Assembly (NCBI GenBank): GCA_002633005.1
Contig: NMRA01000271.1
Coordinates: forward strand, 17,588-79,587
Origin: Phoronis australis
Taxonomy: Eukaryota > Phoronida > Phoronidae
Direction of reading: 5' to 3'
Length of the DNA stretch: 62,000 nt
This document shows, in pieces, positions 20,920 to 33,639 of this stretch. The position numbers were made by a program, and so were the translations under genes. The notes under the pieces were generated by a model. That model was not told the origin of the DNA. It ran no database searches and was given only the letters and a program-made list of their open reading frames with translations. Position 1 is the stretch's first letter. The number at the start of each line of letters is the position of its first letter.

Positions 20920-23900
20920 CAATTATCACTGTCATCTTCATCTGGCTCTGTGCAGACAAATCCTTGGCACGTAGTCGCGCAGCACAGACGGCCTGCAGAA
21001 CAATCGGCATCGTCGTCACATTCGACCACACAAGACCCGTCACGTTCTCGTTCAACAAGTGGACACGTACCTGAAACAATCACAGTTTACTAAACATGTT
21101 GACCTCTTGGTTACTTGATGTTGCAATATAGTCCCGCAGAATTTAGATATCCGCAACAAAAATTCTCGACTAGATATCTAACGACTAAGAAATTAGTCTC
21201 GCCACGTACATCAGTTTTGATCTCAGCATTTACAGAAACAAAGCGACAAAACTTGTCACGAGAACATTTATCTTTGAATATATGTCAGAAGTTCCGTTTT
21301 ATTGTTTTATTATAATGTTTCACACTGTATCTTACTCAGCTTGAACGTGTTCTTGAGTTTAGGAAGAACAGAAGAGTGAACTCATTTATGACTCGGTCAC
21401 AGGAAGCTTCCCACGCTGATCCGTCGCTGAGCTTCGACAGAAAAACGGCCACAGCCGCCAACATTAGGGCGATTATCAGAAGATTATCGGGGCGCCGGCT
21501 GAACAGTTATCTAATACAAGAGCAACGCAGAGCGTTGAAATGCGCCCACAATTGCACCGCATACGGTATCCCTCTAGGGTTGTTTAGTGGTACCATAAAG
21601 TGGCCAGTATAGGGCATATATGTAGTATGTTGTTCTTAGCAAAATGGAAAGGCATGGTCATTCTCTCCTCAATAGGCTAGGGGCAAAATGTGAGTAATCT
21701 TCATAATACAAGCACGTCCTATACACCAGTTGCTTAAAGCACCACAGAAACATAGAATTAAAAACAAATTTACCAACATACGAGATTAGAACAGCATTAG
21801 AATGCCAGAAACAAATTTCTACTTGGAACTTTTCCTTCATAGTCACGAAGTAACACAAAGCATACACCTGAAGACCTATGAAAATACAGAGGTCAATGTA
21901 AAATACTAAAATTGCCACTAGAGGCAAATACTAAAATTGCCACTAGAGGCATACCGGTAGTCAGAATCATCCTAAAGTCGTCATCGTCCGTTGTCAACAT
22001 CACATAAATACACTTGCTAAATTTAGTAAAGATCCTGCAAACGGTTTGGGAGATACAGCCATGGGCGCAAAAAAACAAAACTGCCACTAGGAGGCGCCAC
22101 AGTAGTCCAAATCGTCTGAAAATCATTGTCAGCTGTCTTCCTTATAGTAAGCACATACACGCCAATTTTCACAATCATCCTTTGAGCGGTTTGGTTGATA
22201 GAGGGGTGGACGCAAAAATACAGACTCGAAAACAGTAAAAATGGCCACTAGGTGGCGCAAACTACGTCGAATCCATCTGAAAACAGTAGGATAGCGTCAT
22301 CTCACTAATAGGTGCCTACATACCAAATTTCATGAAAATCCGTTCAATACTTTTGAAGATACAAAGGTAAGCGTAAAAAACTAAAATTGCCACTAGGGGG
22401 CACACCGGTAGTCGGATCCGACCAAAAGTCGTCATCTTCCGTTGTTAACATCATATAAATATACTTACACAATTTGTAAAGATCCTGCGAACGGTTTAGG
22501 AGATACAGCCATAGGCGCAAAAAAACAAAACTGCCACTAGGAGGCGCCACAGTAGTCGAAATCGTCGGAAAATCATCGTCAACCATCCTCTACATAGTAA
22601 GCATATACATGCCAATTTTCACAATCATCCTTTGAGCGGTTTGGTTGATAGAGGGGTGGACGCACAAAAACAGACTCGAAAACACTAAAAATGGCCACTA
22701 GGTGGCGCAAACTATGTCGAATCCATCTGAAAACGGGAGGATAGCGTCATCTCACTAATAGGTGCCTACATACCAAATTTCATGAAAATCCAATAAGGAC
22801 TTGTGAAGATACAAAGGTAAGCGTAAAAAAATTAAAATTGCCACTAGGGGGCACACCGGTAGTCGGATCCGTCCAAAAGTCGTCATCTTCCGTTGTTAAC
22901 ATCATATAAATATACTTACACAATTTCGTAAAGATCCTGCGAACGGTTTAGGAGATACAGCCATAGGCGCAAAAAAAAAAAAACTGCCACTAGGAGGCGC
23001 CACAGTAGTCGAAATCGTCGGAAAATCATCGTCAACCGTCCTCTACATAGTAAGCACATACATGCCAATTTTCACAATCATCCTTTGAGCGGTTTGGTTG
23101 ATAGAGGGGTGGAAGCACAAAAACAGACTCGAAAACAGTAAAAATGGCCACTAGGTGGCGCAAACTATGTCGAATCCATCCGAAAACGGCAGGATAGCGT
23201 CATCTCACTACTAGGTGCCTACATACCAAATTTCATGAAAATCCGTTCAGGACTTTTGAAGATACAAAGGTAAGCGTAAAAAACTAAAATTGCCACTAGG
23301 GGGCACACCGGTAGTCGGATCCGTCCGAAAGTTCGCACATGCCGTCCCATTCATTAATGGAACATATGTGCCAAATTTCATGAACGTATGTCAAAGGGTT
23401 TTGGAGATTGAGCAGCGGACGCCGGACGCCGGGCGCCGCCCGGACGGACGGACGGACAGAGATGACGGCATAATGCGTCCACATATAAATATGTGGGCGC
23501 ATAAAAAATCGCCCGACCGTGGAACCTGAGGCCGACAACAAACTGCCATTCCTCGACTTATACATGCACATCAACGATGACGGTTCTACCAAGATTACTT
23601 TGTACCGCTAGCCCACTCACACTAATCAATACCTAAACTTTCGCTCAAACCACCCCGTACAGCACAAATGCTCAGTGGTATAAGCACCCTCATCAACAGA
23701 GCAGAGAACTATGTCACCCTTGACCCCGACCGCAGGGATGAGATATCTCACACCCTAGTGCTGGGACTGCCAATGATTATGAAAGCTGGGCACTTAACCT
23801 TCCACAACACCGACGTAACCGCAATCAGGACACCGACAGGTCATGAGCTCAGACAACCATCTATATCCACTCACTACGTCAAGAATCTTTCTGAACAACT

Positions 23901-26900
23901 GTCACGCACCTTCAAATCACGTGGGGTTAAACATTTTTCAAACCCATGAACACGTACCATCCGGGAAATGTTGGTTCACCCAAAGGCCCTATCCCCACTG
24001 ACAAGAAGTCTTGCGTTGTTTACCAGCTGTCGTGCAAGGAGGACCAAACCCATCAATACATAGGGGAAACAAAACGCACCCTAGGGACAACGATGGTTGA
24101 ACAATCGAAACTGGACAGACACGCAAGCGTATAGGGGAACACACCCTCAACAATGGTCACACCATCGACAAGTACAACGCCAGAATCCTTGCCAGAGAAG
24201 AACACTGGTCCTCAAGATATGGGAAGCTGTCTACATTAGAACCAGATGAGCCAATTTGAACAGGGATCAAGGTTTACAGCTCCCAACGGTGTACGACCTC
24301 ATTCTAAAACCTCGACCTGACGTGGAAATCCAGTTAGACGGTAAACGAGGACCTTAGAGCGAGGGTAGAAACGTGTGACTCGTCAGACTTTTATGCTTTT
24401 TAGTAAGTGGCTAAAACATTTAACATCATATCATCGGAAAGCATTGGAAAACCTTTTCCATCGTATTCTGTTATAGTTTTGCAATCTACAATTGTGCAAC
24501 GGCTTCTCTACGAAGGTACATTTCTCGTCTCCCACCAGAAATTAACCTCGTTGATACGATTGCAGCACACTCTTTGTCATACGTCCCTTGACGTCCTCAT
24601 GTGACCAGATGTAGTGGCGCTGCAAATGTAAACACCACTACACCAGGAATTTCTAGTGTGGATAGCACTGCAAATGCCCGCATTAATCGCCCCATGTAAA
24701 CAATAATCGTGTGGTTTTGAACATTTCCACTGTGCAAGAGAATGGCGCACTTGCTTGACAGCATCTTCTGATGCCCCAGAATAGTGTTGCGTGGACTGAT
24801 TAGGATACAAAATGAAGTCCACTTCCGTATAGAAGCACGCACATACGCGAAATTTTGTGCAAGTCTTCGGGTAAAACACCGATCAACTTCACAGCTATAT
24901 CTTTAACATGGGAATACCACACCACAGCTCCGAAGATTCAGATTCACTACTCCGCCGGCTCACTGCTCTGATGGTTCACTACACCGGTGACTCACTTCTC
25001 CGATAATTTGTGAAATTTCGGACTGCAGTGCAATTTTCACATTCTTTTTAGCGAAAATACTCGATACTTCGGTTATTAGACTCGTGGTGTACCTATACTG
25101 AAAACAACACCCGCGTTTTCCTTCAGTTTCTTGTCTTACGAAAACGAAGGAAGTTTTTGTGGACAGTTGCACGAGATTTTATTGTTATTCTGCCCCAAAA
25201 CAGAGGGTACGTTGTTGTTTCCAAATCAGGACAAGACTATTTTGAACGACCTTGTTACCTTTTTTACGTATTGGATAACATTTTCCATCTCTACATCTGC
25301 TTCCGTCAAAGCACGTGTGTTTCTGAAATTGAAAACGAATTGCTGTAGAAACTTTATACCGTATCATTGAGGGGTGGCTGAATTTACTGTCAAGACGCCA
25401 GACTCACGCAAAACGCTGAATACCGAGCGTTGATTACTCCTGTAAGACAAGCATGGATTTTTATTAAGGTTCAAAACCAGTCGCCATAGGCCTTATTCCC
25501 GCCAATAAGTGACTATGTCAAAACGAGGCTTTCTGCGATTATTCACGGAAAATGTAGCATTGGCAGCGTTTTGAACTGCAAGGACAATGACAAGAAGAAT
25601 TCTGACAACGTCTGGGCTTATACAATCCGGAAAGAAAGATTAGACAGTGGTGAGTAGCAAATGGAAGACGCCGGAGAAGAAGGAAGGCTTTCGAGTACGT
25701 GTATTTTAAGTTGGATATGCGGAACCATTGAACTAACCTTATTCTGCAATACGTAAACTTGTTTCCTATTAGTTTTAAAACATTTCTGGTAAGCTTTGTG
25801 TCACTTTTTATTGTTTTGGTGTATATTGTGTTGCATAATTACACCATGAACAAATATTTTCAGTTTTTCATGAAAACAATAGTCGCCAACATGAACGCGC
25901 TTCATACCCATTTAGGTACATCGGTCGGCATTTGCCATCGCTTCAGTGACCACTGACAATACGGCAATTGTCAAATTTCACGCAGTCACAGTCTGACAAG
26001 TTAATTACACTAAACATAGAAGAATAACAAAATATTAAATTGTAAAGAACTGCCATGATTATGACTGGGACAGAATATAAATACGTCAGTTTGTGACAGA
26101 ATGTTGACAAGAACACAATGGTGAGGGCAGTAGAGCAGACGGAATCTCTTAGAATTGAGATTGGTGAGATTATCTGTGGCCTGTAAGAAAATGCGTCATA
26201 TGTTTTATCAAATAAATTACATCAATTACATTTGTCCTACACATTGACGCCCTCAGGATAATGTGCAGATGACAGTATTCCTTTGCATGGTAGAGCCTAT
26301 ATATGTGTGTGTGTGTGTGCGTGCATGCTTGTGTGTGTGTGTAAACCCCTCAAAAAAGTTCTGTCCCCTTCAGAAAACTAATTGTGGTATTTTCTTCAAA
26401 AAACATCAATGGGCATAAATTATTCATTATTCCAAAGCTTTATTTTTTTCCACATCCAATTGTGGGAAATGTTTTATTATTCATGCACACTGCGTTGTAC
26501 AGGGAGTCCAGAAAAGGCACAGAAGTCAAGTTCACAAATCACAAAATTGCTCTCATACCTTACCTAAGTTCATACTGACTGATCTCTGAAATCTTCTCTG
26601 TATCAATGAATACCAACAGAGGGGGTTATTGGTTGTCATCTTGCTGGTAAGGACTGAGCACTATTGGTTGAGTACATTGGCGGGTCAATCTTAGGTTTCT
26701 TTTGCCTCAAGTCTCTTGCTTTACAGTACTGTGATGGCAAAGTTGACAAATTTGGAAAGAGCACGGAACTGGCAGTTGGTTTGATAGAATCAGGGTGTAC
26801 CCAGGCTGCTGTTGCCAGACATTTGCGTTTTCACCGAAAGTCAGTGTTCAGGCTGATTTCGACAGACGGGTGATGTCAACGACAGAAACCGGAAGCGGTC

Positions 26901-29853
26901 GACCGCGTATCACAACTCTACCACTACAACTCTACTAAAACAGATACCTTCTAATACCATTTTGTTAGTAATATTCCTAAATACTTACTACCGCAGAAAG
27001 CTTCACTTTCATTAAATTATTCAGTGGCGGATTTAGAGGGGGCCAAGGGGGCCATGCCCCCCTAAAATTCTCCCGGATACCGTTTGACAGTTTGGGGGAC
27101 CGGTGCGAATGTCTGAAGGGCAAAATCCTGGCTAATACTCTGTCCTGGCCCAACTAACTCAAAATTCTGGATCCGCCCCTGCTATTATCGCTGCGTGGAT
27201 AAGGCGTACAGTACTGGTACATGTTAGTAAGTCTATCACGTTGTAGTGTGTTAAAATACCTAGCGCCGCTGCAACTCTAGAGAGTTGTAGCGTCATCAGT
27301 TCAAAGACGTCGTTACAGCTCCAGTTTTTTTCTCAGTTTCAGGAAACAGATTCTGAATCCTTACAGGGGTGGACCCAGGATTTTGAGTTGGGGGACCAAG
27401 GCAGAGTATTAGCCAGGATTATGCCCGTCAGATATTCGCAGCCCCGAACTGCCTAATGGAATCTGGGAGAATTTTAGGTTGGGCCATGGCCCGTTGGCTC
27501 CCTTCTAAATCCTTCACTGCAGTGCAAACTAATTTAGCCGCAGCTTATTCTCAAGTGATACTTTTAACATCACGAGATGACAATAATATTTCAGTAAATA
27601 AACAGAAAATAATAGAGAATTTTTAAATATAACTTTTTGTTGTTTGTGGAGGAGCACCAATAAAACGACGGCTGAAGTGAATGTCGCCAAACTTCACTTT
27701 TAAATAAGAAAATTGACAGAAAAAACGCGATTACAAGCAGGTCTGTAATTTAAGTAAAACTTTCTGCTTTCATGCCAAAAATTATGCGATCACACTTCGC
27801 TTAAACCAAAATCCAGCTGCTTCTCGGTAGTTTGGTAATTAGTCCAATTATGTTGCATACCCAGCAGAATTAATTAGGAGGGCATATTATTGCAACATGA
27901 AGCAAACATTTTAGGTTGTAAAAGTCACATTTCTTGTCCAAGTTTCAAAATTCAAAAACCTAATCACATGTGCTTTTCACGAACCATTCAAATATTCTAT
28001 TTACTTTTCAAAACGGAAATTTACTATTGTCACCCCCATTATGTTTATGATGGTTTCATTATCCAGTGAATGATAACAACAGCGGCCTGAGGCTATTTGA
28101 ATTAACCACTACAGCATAGTGTCTTTGATATAAATCGGCAGATTATTATGGTGCGCAAACCGGTCGAGCTGCCCCGGTTAGAATTTTTTCATGTTAGTAA
28201 GGGTGTCTTTCTATTTACCAAACTTATTCTGCGAACTACACAGGTGGAAAAAAGACACCTTATCTCTAAACACCTAATTCTGGAAACACATGGTACCACT
28301 GTCGAAAAACAACAGAAAGTCATACCGCACATTTGTCTTCAGACACTTTAGGCAAACATCGACCCTTGAAGCATTGCGTAGTTGCTGGGCACGGTATCAC
28401 CTAGAATACAAGAGTGATATCGCTGAATTTCACAACATCTACTGACCTGTTATTTGTTCGCATTTAGAATATTGCGTCATGCTAGAGGCGAACTTTAGTG
28501 GCTGCAAATTTCAAATTATCCTCAGAGCTGCATTTCAAAAATGGCGCGCAGGGAATTCCATTCAATGATAGATCAGTCGGTCACGTGATAAAAACAATCA
28601 TGGTTCCCATGAGTACGTCAGCGGCAGGGCGCTGTTGGTTTAGTTGATCGGTAAGAACTCGAAATATGCGTAAAGTGACAGCCAAATAGACAGAAATGCA
28701 GCGCTAAGGTTGAAAGATATCGCGGAAATGTTATGAAATCTACTTTATTGAAACAAACATGCAAAATCGATAATCAAAATCTGCAATCAATAAAGACGGG
28801 TCAAGGTCTAAGGTGTCAACCTAAACCAGAATTGGAAATTAATGAGAGCTTTAACTAACTTAATAGGCTTACTGCTGATTTTATGGTAACAGAGACATAA
28901 CAAGTGCGCTTTTATTCTATTAATATCGATTTGAAAAAACGTATTATAAATTCACCGTTTGTTTATTTGTATTGATAATGTATTGCCGCCCTCAGGCTCC
29001 ACTGCAGCGTCAGACATACATGTATGGTCTCTGCGACTGTCAAGTCACCGTGAGGGGCAGTTCCATTAAACAAGTACACAGGACTTGCCCATCAACTGGA
29101 TGTTTTTGAAGCTTTACAAAAAGGAACCTTTATGTAACCACAGAGGCTTTAGAAGTGTTTTCCATATTACTAATTTTTCAAAACTTTGGTTCCAAAGACG
29201 TACTCCCTTTCTACAACAAGACTTATTTCCTTGCAATACAGCTGTCCTAGGATCCACACGAATGGGGCCAAGTTTGTGCTATTAATCTGTGGTGCTTCGG
29301 CAACAAAACTCCAGGGCGAGGTGGCTTTTCCATCGTAAAAGATCTAATGTGTCCCGTATCCATCTTCTCTAAATGGTTAAGTATCGTAAACGATCCAACT
29401 GCACTGATCCCATGTGTGGAATCAAGCTTTTCGTTGGATTTTGTGAACCCCTCAACGGATATTGCTTTGCTAAAGCGTTTGCTTTTCATCCGTGTTTTTT
29501 TTTTAATTTTCGAAGTACATTTTGTCGGACTACTACGCCCTATCAGCGTGCACGTGACCTCCTTTTAACTCACCCCACAACCAGTTCGGTCTTGCCCACC
29601 ACCGCCGTCGGCCATAAAAATCACCATCAAAGCCAGCTGTGAAAAAACACAAAGGTTGAACAAAGACAATCGCTTTTAATTGCAACTTTTTGAGATTCCA
29701 TTCGCTTATAGAATTTCCAGTGCATCATATACCAATACAGGAGCTAATAAATGAATTTCACAAGAGTCTACATCAACATCGAAACACTTTAAATGTCCAC
29801 GTTTTACACATTACTAAAGGACTTACCTGAAGCGTAAACAGTTTCAGAGTCAT
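20697..29853 (-). CDS. Secreted WAP-domain protein, paralogue B, with Asp-rich and MITE-derived tail (5 exons, ~200 aa)
   Basis: Exons are 29853-29827 (MTLKLFTLQ), 29636-29574 (rest of signal peptide, Gly-rich), 28400-28326 (CPATTQCFKGRCLP, ending DKCA), 25322-25259 (CFDGSRCRDGKCYP) and 21070-20697. Phases are as in A. The last exon holds a complete eight-Cys WAP domain, then an almost pure Asp run encoded by a GAT microsatellite. Next comes KPHDVY, homologous to the A tail, and a basic ~40-residue end read from the MITE at 20311-20820. At about 200 aa it is far longer than its paralogues. Intron 4 carries the CTCF-like higher-order repeat and the Penelope remnant, and intron 3 carries the Tc1 remnant. 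Function is inferred from the WAP family. Confidence 0.85.
20851..20919. repeat. (CAT/GAT)n microsatellite within WAP gene B coding exon
   Basis: Trinucleotide array, slightly interrupted, that reads GAT (Asp) in the gene's frame on the minus strand. Confidence 0.9.
21870..23500 (+). repeat. Higher-order tandem repeat: ~450-bp unit of three ~150-bp monomers, each with a CTCF-core-like motif
   Basis: CCACTAG motifs start at 21915, 21940, 22084, 22245, 22390, 22534, 22695, 22841, 22987, 23148 and 23293. After the first pair, spacing cycles 144-146, 161, 144-146. Three motif flavours rotate: CCACTAGGGGGC, CCACTAGGAGGC and CCACTAGGTGGC. Monomers share an AGATACAGCC-type word about 30 bases before each motif and a CATGAAAATCC/CACAATCATCC word. 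The array ends with a GACGGACGGACGGACAGAG run and a palindrome (CCACATATAAATATGTGG, 23479-23496). It is wholly within intron 4 of WAP gene B. Confidence 0.85.
23511..24312 (+). mobile_element. Penelope-like retroelement, 5'-truncated and decayed
   Basis: The frame from 23530 reads NKLPFLDLYMHINDDGST, then YR-stop-PTHTNQYLNFRSNHP, the hallmark end of Penelope reverse transcriptases. Next comes a stretch with INRAENYVTLDPDRR. A GIY-YIG endonuclease follows (CVVYQLSCKEDQTHQYIGET), then GEHTLNNGHTIDKYNARIL and LNRDQGLQLPTVYDLIL. At least two in-frame stops and several frame changes show it is dead. The catalytic RT core is missing. It abuts the tandem array. Confidence 0.85.
24313..25258. other. 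Intron of WAP gene B, no further element recognised
   Basis: No gene supported. The end near 25160-25258 matches the intron beside the corresponding exon of gene A (12350-12454). Confidence 0.4.
26301..26342. repeat. (TG)n microsatellite
   Basis: Interrupted TG array directly left of the Tc1-like remnant. Confidence 0.85.
26343..26985 (+). mobile_element. Tc1/mariner transposon remnant (N-terminal transposase)
   Basis: From about 26749 the frame reads STELAVGLIESGCTQAAVAR, the helix-turn-helix start of Tc1-type transposases. A frame change is followed by TGDVNDRNRKRSTAYHNST, matching the family's linker region. The DDE catalytic part is absent. The left boundary at the end of the TG repeat is inferred. 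It is non-functional and lies in intron 3 of WAP gene B. Confidence 0.7.
27022..27182 (-). repeat. MITE family GGCGGATCCAGG, copy 3
   Basis: It begins CAGTGGCGGATTTAGAGGG and ends CTGGATCCGCCCCTG, the inverse orientation of copies 1 and 2. About 160 bp. Confidence 0.75.
27364..27520 (+). repeat. MITE family GGCGGATCCAGG, copy 4
   Basis: It begins CAGGGGTGGACCCAGGATTT and ends TAAATCCTTCACTGC. It lies 180 bp from copy 3 in the opposite orientation, in the same intron. Confidence 0.7.
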
Positions 29854-29922
29854 CCTGTCTTGTTTGTCGGCGGGGACCAATGAAGGTAAGAGTTCCAATA
29901 AACTATACGGTTTATATTGTCT

Positions 29923-29930
29923 AATTTATA
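29923..29930 (-). promoter_or_regulatory. TATA box of WAP gene B
   Basis: The minus strand reads TATAAATT about 70 bases upstream of the B start codon, within GGAATATAAATT as in gene A. Confidence 0.6.
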
Positions 29931-32900
29931 TTCCACAGCCGGTGTTTTAAACGGTAGTGACACATGTGCGACATATTCATGAGGAGATTTAGAAAAACAT
30001 TTGGTCAGACTGTTGTCAATGGCAAAGTGACGGCCTTTTCGATTAATAGCTTTTCTCAACTGTTGTAAACAACCATGCAACTGTTTGCTGACAAAAGCAT
30101 GTTTAAAACGAAGACGTGTGGTTTATTTGTTTTTCACCATACGACAACCTACCTAGTATGCGTTCCTACGGAAGACGCCGTTACTATCGACACGAAAATC
30201 CGGGGACCCCAGGCTACAATACAGGCTTGCACGTACTAGTCCGTTGGTCTCCCATGCAAGGAGTCTAATAACATGCTTTGGGACATGAAAAGGATTTATA
30301 TTACGTGTCTAAGCATTTGTAGAGTAAACTGTAACCTAGAACAGGTCGGCATTCGAATGCTCATAACATTGAAGGACTAAGCATCTTAAAATTAGGACGG
30401 CCACAAATAAATGAGGTGGAATGCAGAAACAAAAACAAGAATGTGTGCCCAAAAAGAACATCAAACCAAAGATAGTAAATTTGATTTACTTAAAACTGGA
30501 TTCCAGTATTAAGCAATCAAAAAACGAGAATGAATGAAGATACTTGAGCCGACATTCGGTCACATAATCTTCCTTACCGTAACTGCAACATCGACCCATG
30601 CAAACGCTTCAAAGTTTGTTGGGGTTAGAGAACACTACAAGTGCGAATTCAAAGACGGCGCATGTACGCATTGCCACTATGCGCTTTGTTGCCAGTGGCG
30701 CATTTAGTGGGGGCCAAGGGGCCATGGCCATTCCTAAAATTCTCCCAGATTCCATTTGGCTGTTCGGGGCAGCTGCGAATGTCTGACGGGCAAAGTCCTC
30801 AGTGGCTAATACTCTGCCCTGCCCCCCCTCCCTAACTAAAAATCATGGATTCGCCCCTGGTTGCCATCTCATTCGGCAACAATTCAGGGTCGGATAAATG
30901 TGGTAATGATCTCAGGCCCCAAAGAGCTTCGCTTTACGATTCAACATTGACAGCTAAATCCCCCTTGAAATGTATACTTACGTATTTAGACTCGTGCCCT
31001 GTAGCACTAATATGCGATTGAACACAACTTTAAAATCCGTGCGCATTTTGACGTATTGAACTTGAGTTGCACTATGGCAATTTTTTGCTTGCAAACTCGT
31101 TCACACTCGACTTTGGTTTATTGTCTTGCATTTTGCCGGTTTAAAACAAGACTGAACTAATATCCACCGAGGTTCAGGGATAACGCCAAAATGGAAAGTA
31201 CTTGTAGTCGTAATCGACAAAATTTTAGATTCTGTGAGCATTTGCCAGCATTTTCGAGACTGTTCTTGAGCTATTGCAACTAGAGTTACACAATGATAAA
31301 TTTCATTTGCAAACTCGTTCATATTCGGCTTAGGTTTACTGCCTTGCCTGTGTATTTTGACATCGTCACTCAGTTTGTAATCGTCGACGCTGACACTGGC
31401 TGATAGGCCATTGCGCACAAAAAAATCAGATACAGCCCAAGGCGAAGGCGACCATCTTTACTTCAAGAATTTGTCTTTTTCGACGAGTCGAATTAAAAAG
31501 GAACTCAGCTTAATCAACCGGCCGACAAATTCGAAATAAATTCAGTACGTCACTCCATGTGTTGCAGTTGCTGTGCTTTGGCTAAAAGTTTGAGGTCGAA
31601 TCATAAGTAAAATGTGCTGTGTAGACCAAAAAGTCGTCCTATTTGGTAGACCACGAAGGGTGCGTAGGTACCGGCACTACAGCTGAAAACACCGATCCGA
31701 CTCCCATTTTAGCAAATGTTGCGATTTCGGTTGTAGCTACGACGGCCGCATGCACGTTATTGCAAACGCAATGCTGCGTTTTTAGTTATGAAAGTGAAAA
31801 GCCACAACAAACGTTGACTTGAATTTTTTCTATGTTCAGATGTAACGTTACGAAACCTGTGTACAAATGACTTTTGAAGCTACGACCGTGTTACTCTTAG
31901 CCAAGACCGGGCGTTGACAAAACGGGCCCCCGTCATAGCTGCGAATAAGAAAAGCAACACTTCGCAAAATAAGCTTCCTGGAGCACGGGTTCGTGTAGTC
32001 GGATAGAGTGGCTAGGCTGTGGCCTCATTGTGGTCTGCAATGTGAAACGTAACAATTCTTCTCAAATGTAGTGAGCCTTTTTGCAGCGACCCCTTCAGGA
32101 CAGAAAAACTTTTGATTTGTACCATTTAAAGCTTAAGAATTGATCTCAGACTGTTTAGAGGTGATTTCAGTGCTTCGAAATAACTGACAGTTCGCTATCG
32201 CTTGGGACTAAGCTTTGCAGGATTGCTCGTTGCGACAGCGGACCATGATCATTCAATGCTCCTAGCATAAGAAACTTCCAATTCTTTGCAGGTTCATTTG
32301 AGTTAAGAGCAAGTTTGAGATCAATTTTAACGACAATTAGAAAGCTCGCTTATTGGACGGAACATGGGTACATCGCCGCTTTAATTACATGCTTTATCAG
32401 AACAGAAGTGGCATGGAACCCAAATTGTAAACTCGTTGAATAGCGTTATAAATCACGGACTTCTTCTGCAGGTACGCACGACCCTTTGATTCGCCGGGAT
32501 TTTTCATGAAAACAATTAGAGGATTTTCTATCTGGAAACGTGGCTCCAAACATAGCATTCACTGGCTCAAAGTATGAACTAGTTTCTGTGCTTACTCTTC
32601 GACACGTGGCCCAATGTTAGCGGCGGCACATCGTGTATACTCTACACAGTGCCTCATTGGGAAGTCACGATCAATTGCCTCCCTCTAACGAACCCGTGAA
32701 CGCGACCATTCCTGCATCTCACTCGTCGACTCTAGAGTAGACGCGGAGCGCGAGGGGGGAGCTATTTGCCCTTAAATGATTGAAACAAATCCGAAAGCCA
32801 CTAGCTATTGCTTCGTCAATCTGTTGCAGCTGTTCCCATAACCCCACCCCTACTGATGAGCATGCACGAATTAGTCAGTGTTCATGAGGATTTTAAAATT

Positions 32901-33490
32901 GTACAGTTCATAGAATGCTGCACTTGTTTTGTAGAAGAGTGCACTAAACATTAAAGTATACAAAATTACATTCATGAAAGTCTGTCTAGGGCAGAAAACT
33001 AAAAGGTAAAGATTGTAATTATTCACGAAAAAAAGGTTTCAATTAAATGAAAGTGTCGGGCTTCGTTGTACGTGTATGTCTAATATTTTCTGCAGGTACG
33101 GTCAACTCCGAATGCACAACCGGTCTAGTGGATCCGCTTGCCGACCATTCTGTCGTGATCTTGCCACGGTTTGACGATTCTTTATTGGTTATTGAGCAAA
33201 CAAAACAGACTCAAAACATGCATATGCCCACTGCCCGTCGACCATCTCAGCACTTCAAGAGACAGCTCAAGAATGTCAGCCTCCTTTGAATGGTGGCTAG
33301 AAAGGCCCATATCCATGCATCGTTTCTGTACACGCCGGCAACCGAGCATACGGTATTCTACCGGTACGGCCCAAGTAATAATTTCAGTTTCGAATGTTCA
33401 CAATCCGTAACAATGTCTTCTGGCACAGCTGGTGGCAGAGATGTGCAAATCTGTGTCCACACTGTGCTGTGCGACTTCTTTATAGGGGCC
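29931..33490. other. Upstream flank of WAP gene B and spacer to the C WAP exon
   Basis: The part up to about 31430 matches the flank upstream of gene A (15330-16330), with a MITE inserted at 30693-30860. From 31430 to 33490 no gene or repeat is supported. Confidence 0.4.
30693..30860 (-). repeat. MITE family GGCGGATCCAGG, copy 5
   Basis: It begins CAGTGGCGCATTTAGTGGG and ends ATTCGCCCCTGG. It is inserted in the flank shared with gene A, which lacks it, so the insertion post-dates the A/B duplication or was lost from A. Confidence 0.7.
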
Positions 33491-33639
33491 TTAAATATCC
33501 TGTCTAAATTCATCAGGCTCTGTACAGACAAATCCGTGGCACAAAGTCTCACAGCATAGACGGTGTTTGGCACAATCGGCATCATCGTCACATTCGACCA
33601 CGCAGGAGCCGAAATGTTCTTTCAGAGGAGGACAGGCAC
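33491..33639 (-). CDS. WAP-domain exon (assigned to paralogue C)
   Basis: The acceptor CAG at 33640-33642 is followed by a phase-1 exon with GSCVVECDDDADC and the CC pair of a WAP domain, closing with a stop after 48 residues. It is the only WAP exon between B's 5' end and C's other exons. Confidence 0.85.

Noticed and set aside
20720-21079. Met-rich minus-strand frame and Ile- or Ser-rich plus-strand frames over the WAP exon of gene B
   Set aside because: These are shadow frames of the GAT repeat. The WAP frame has all eight cysteines and the correct splice phase.
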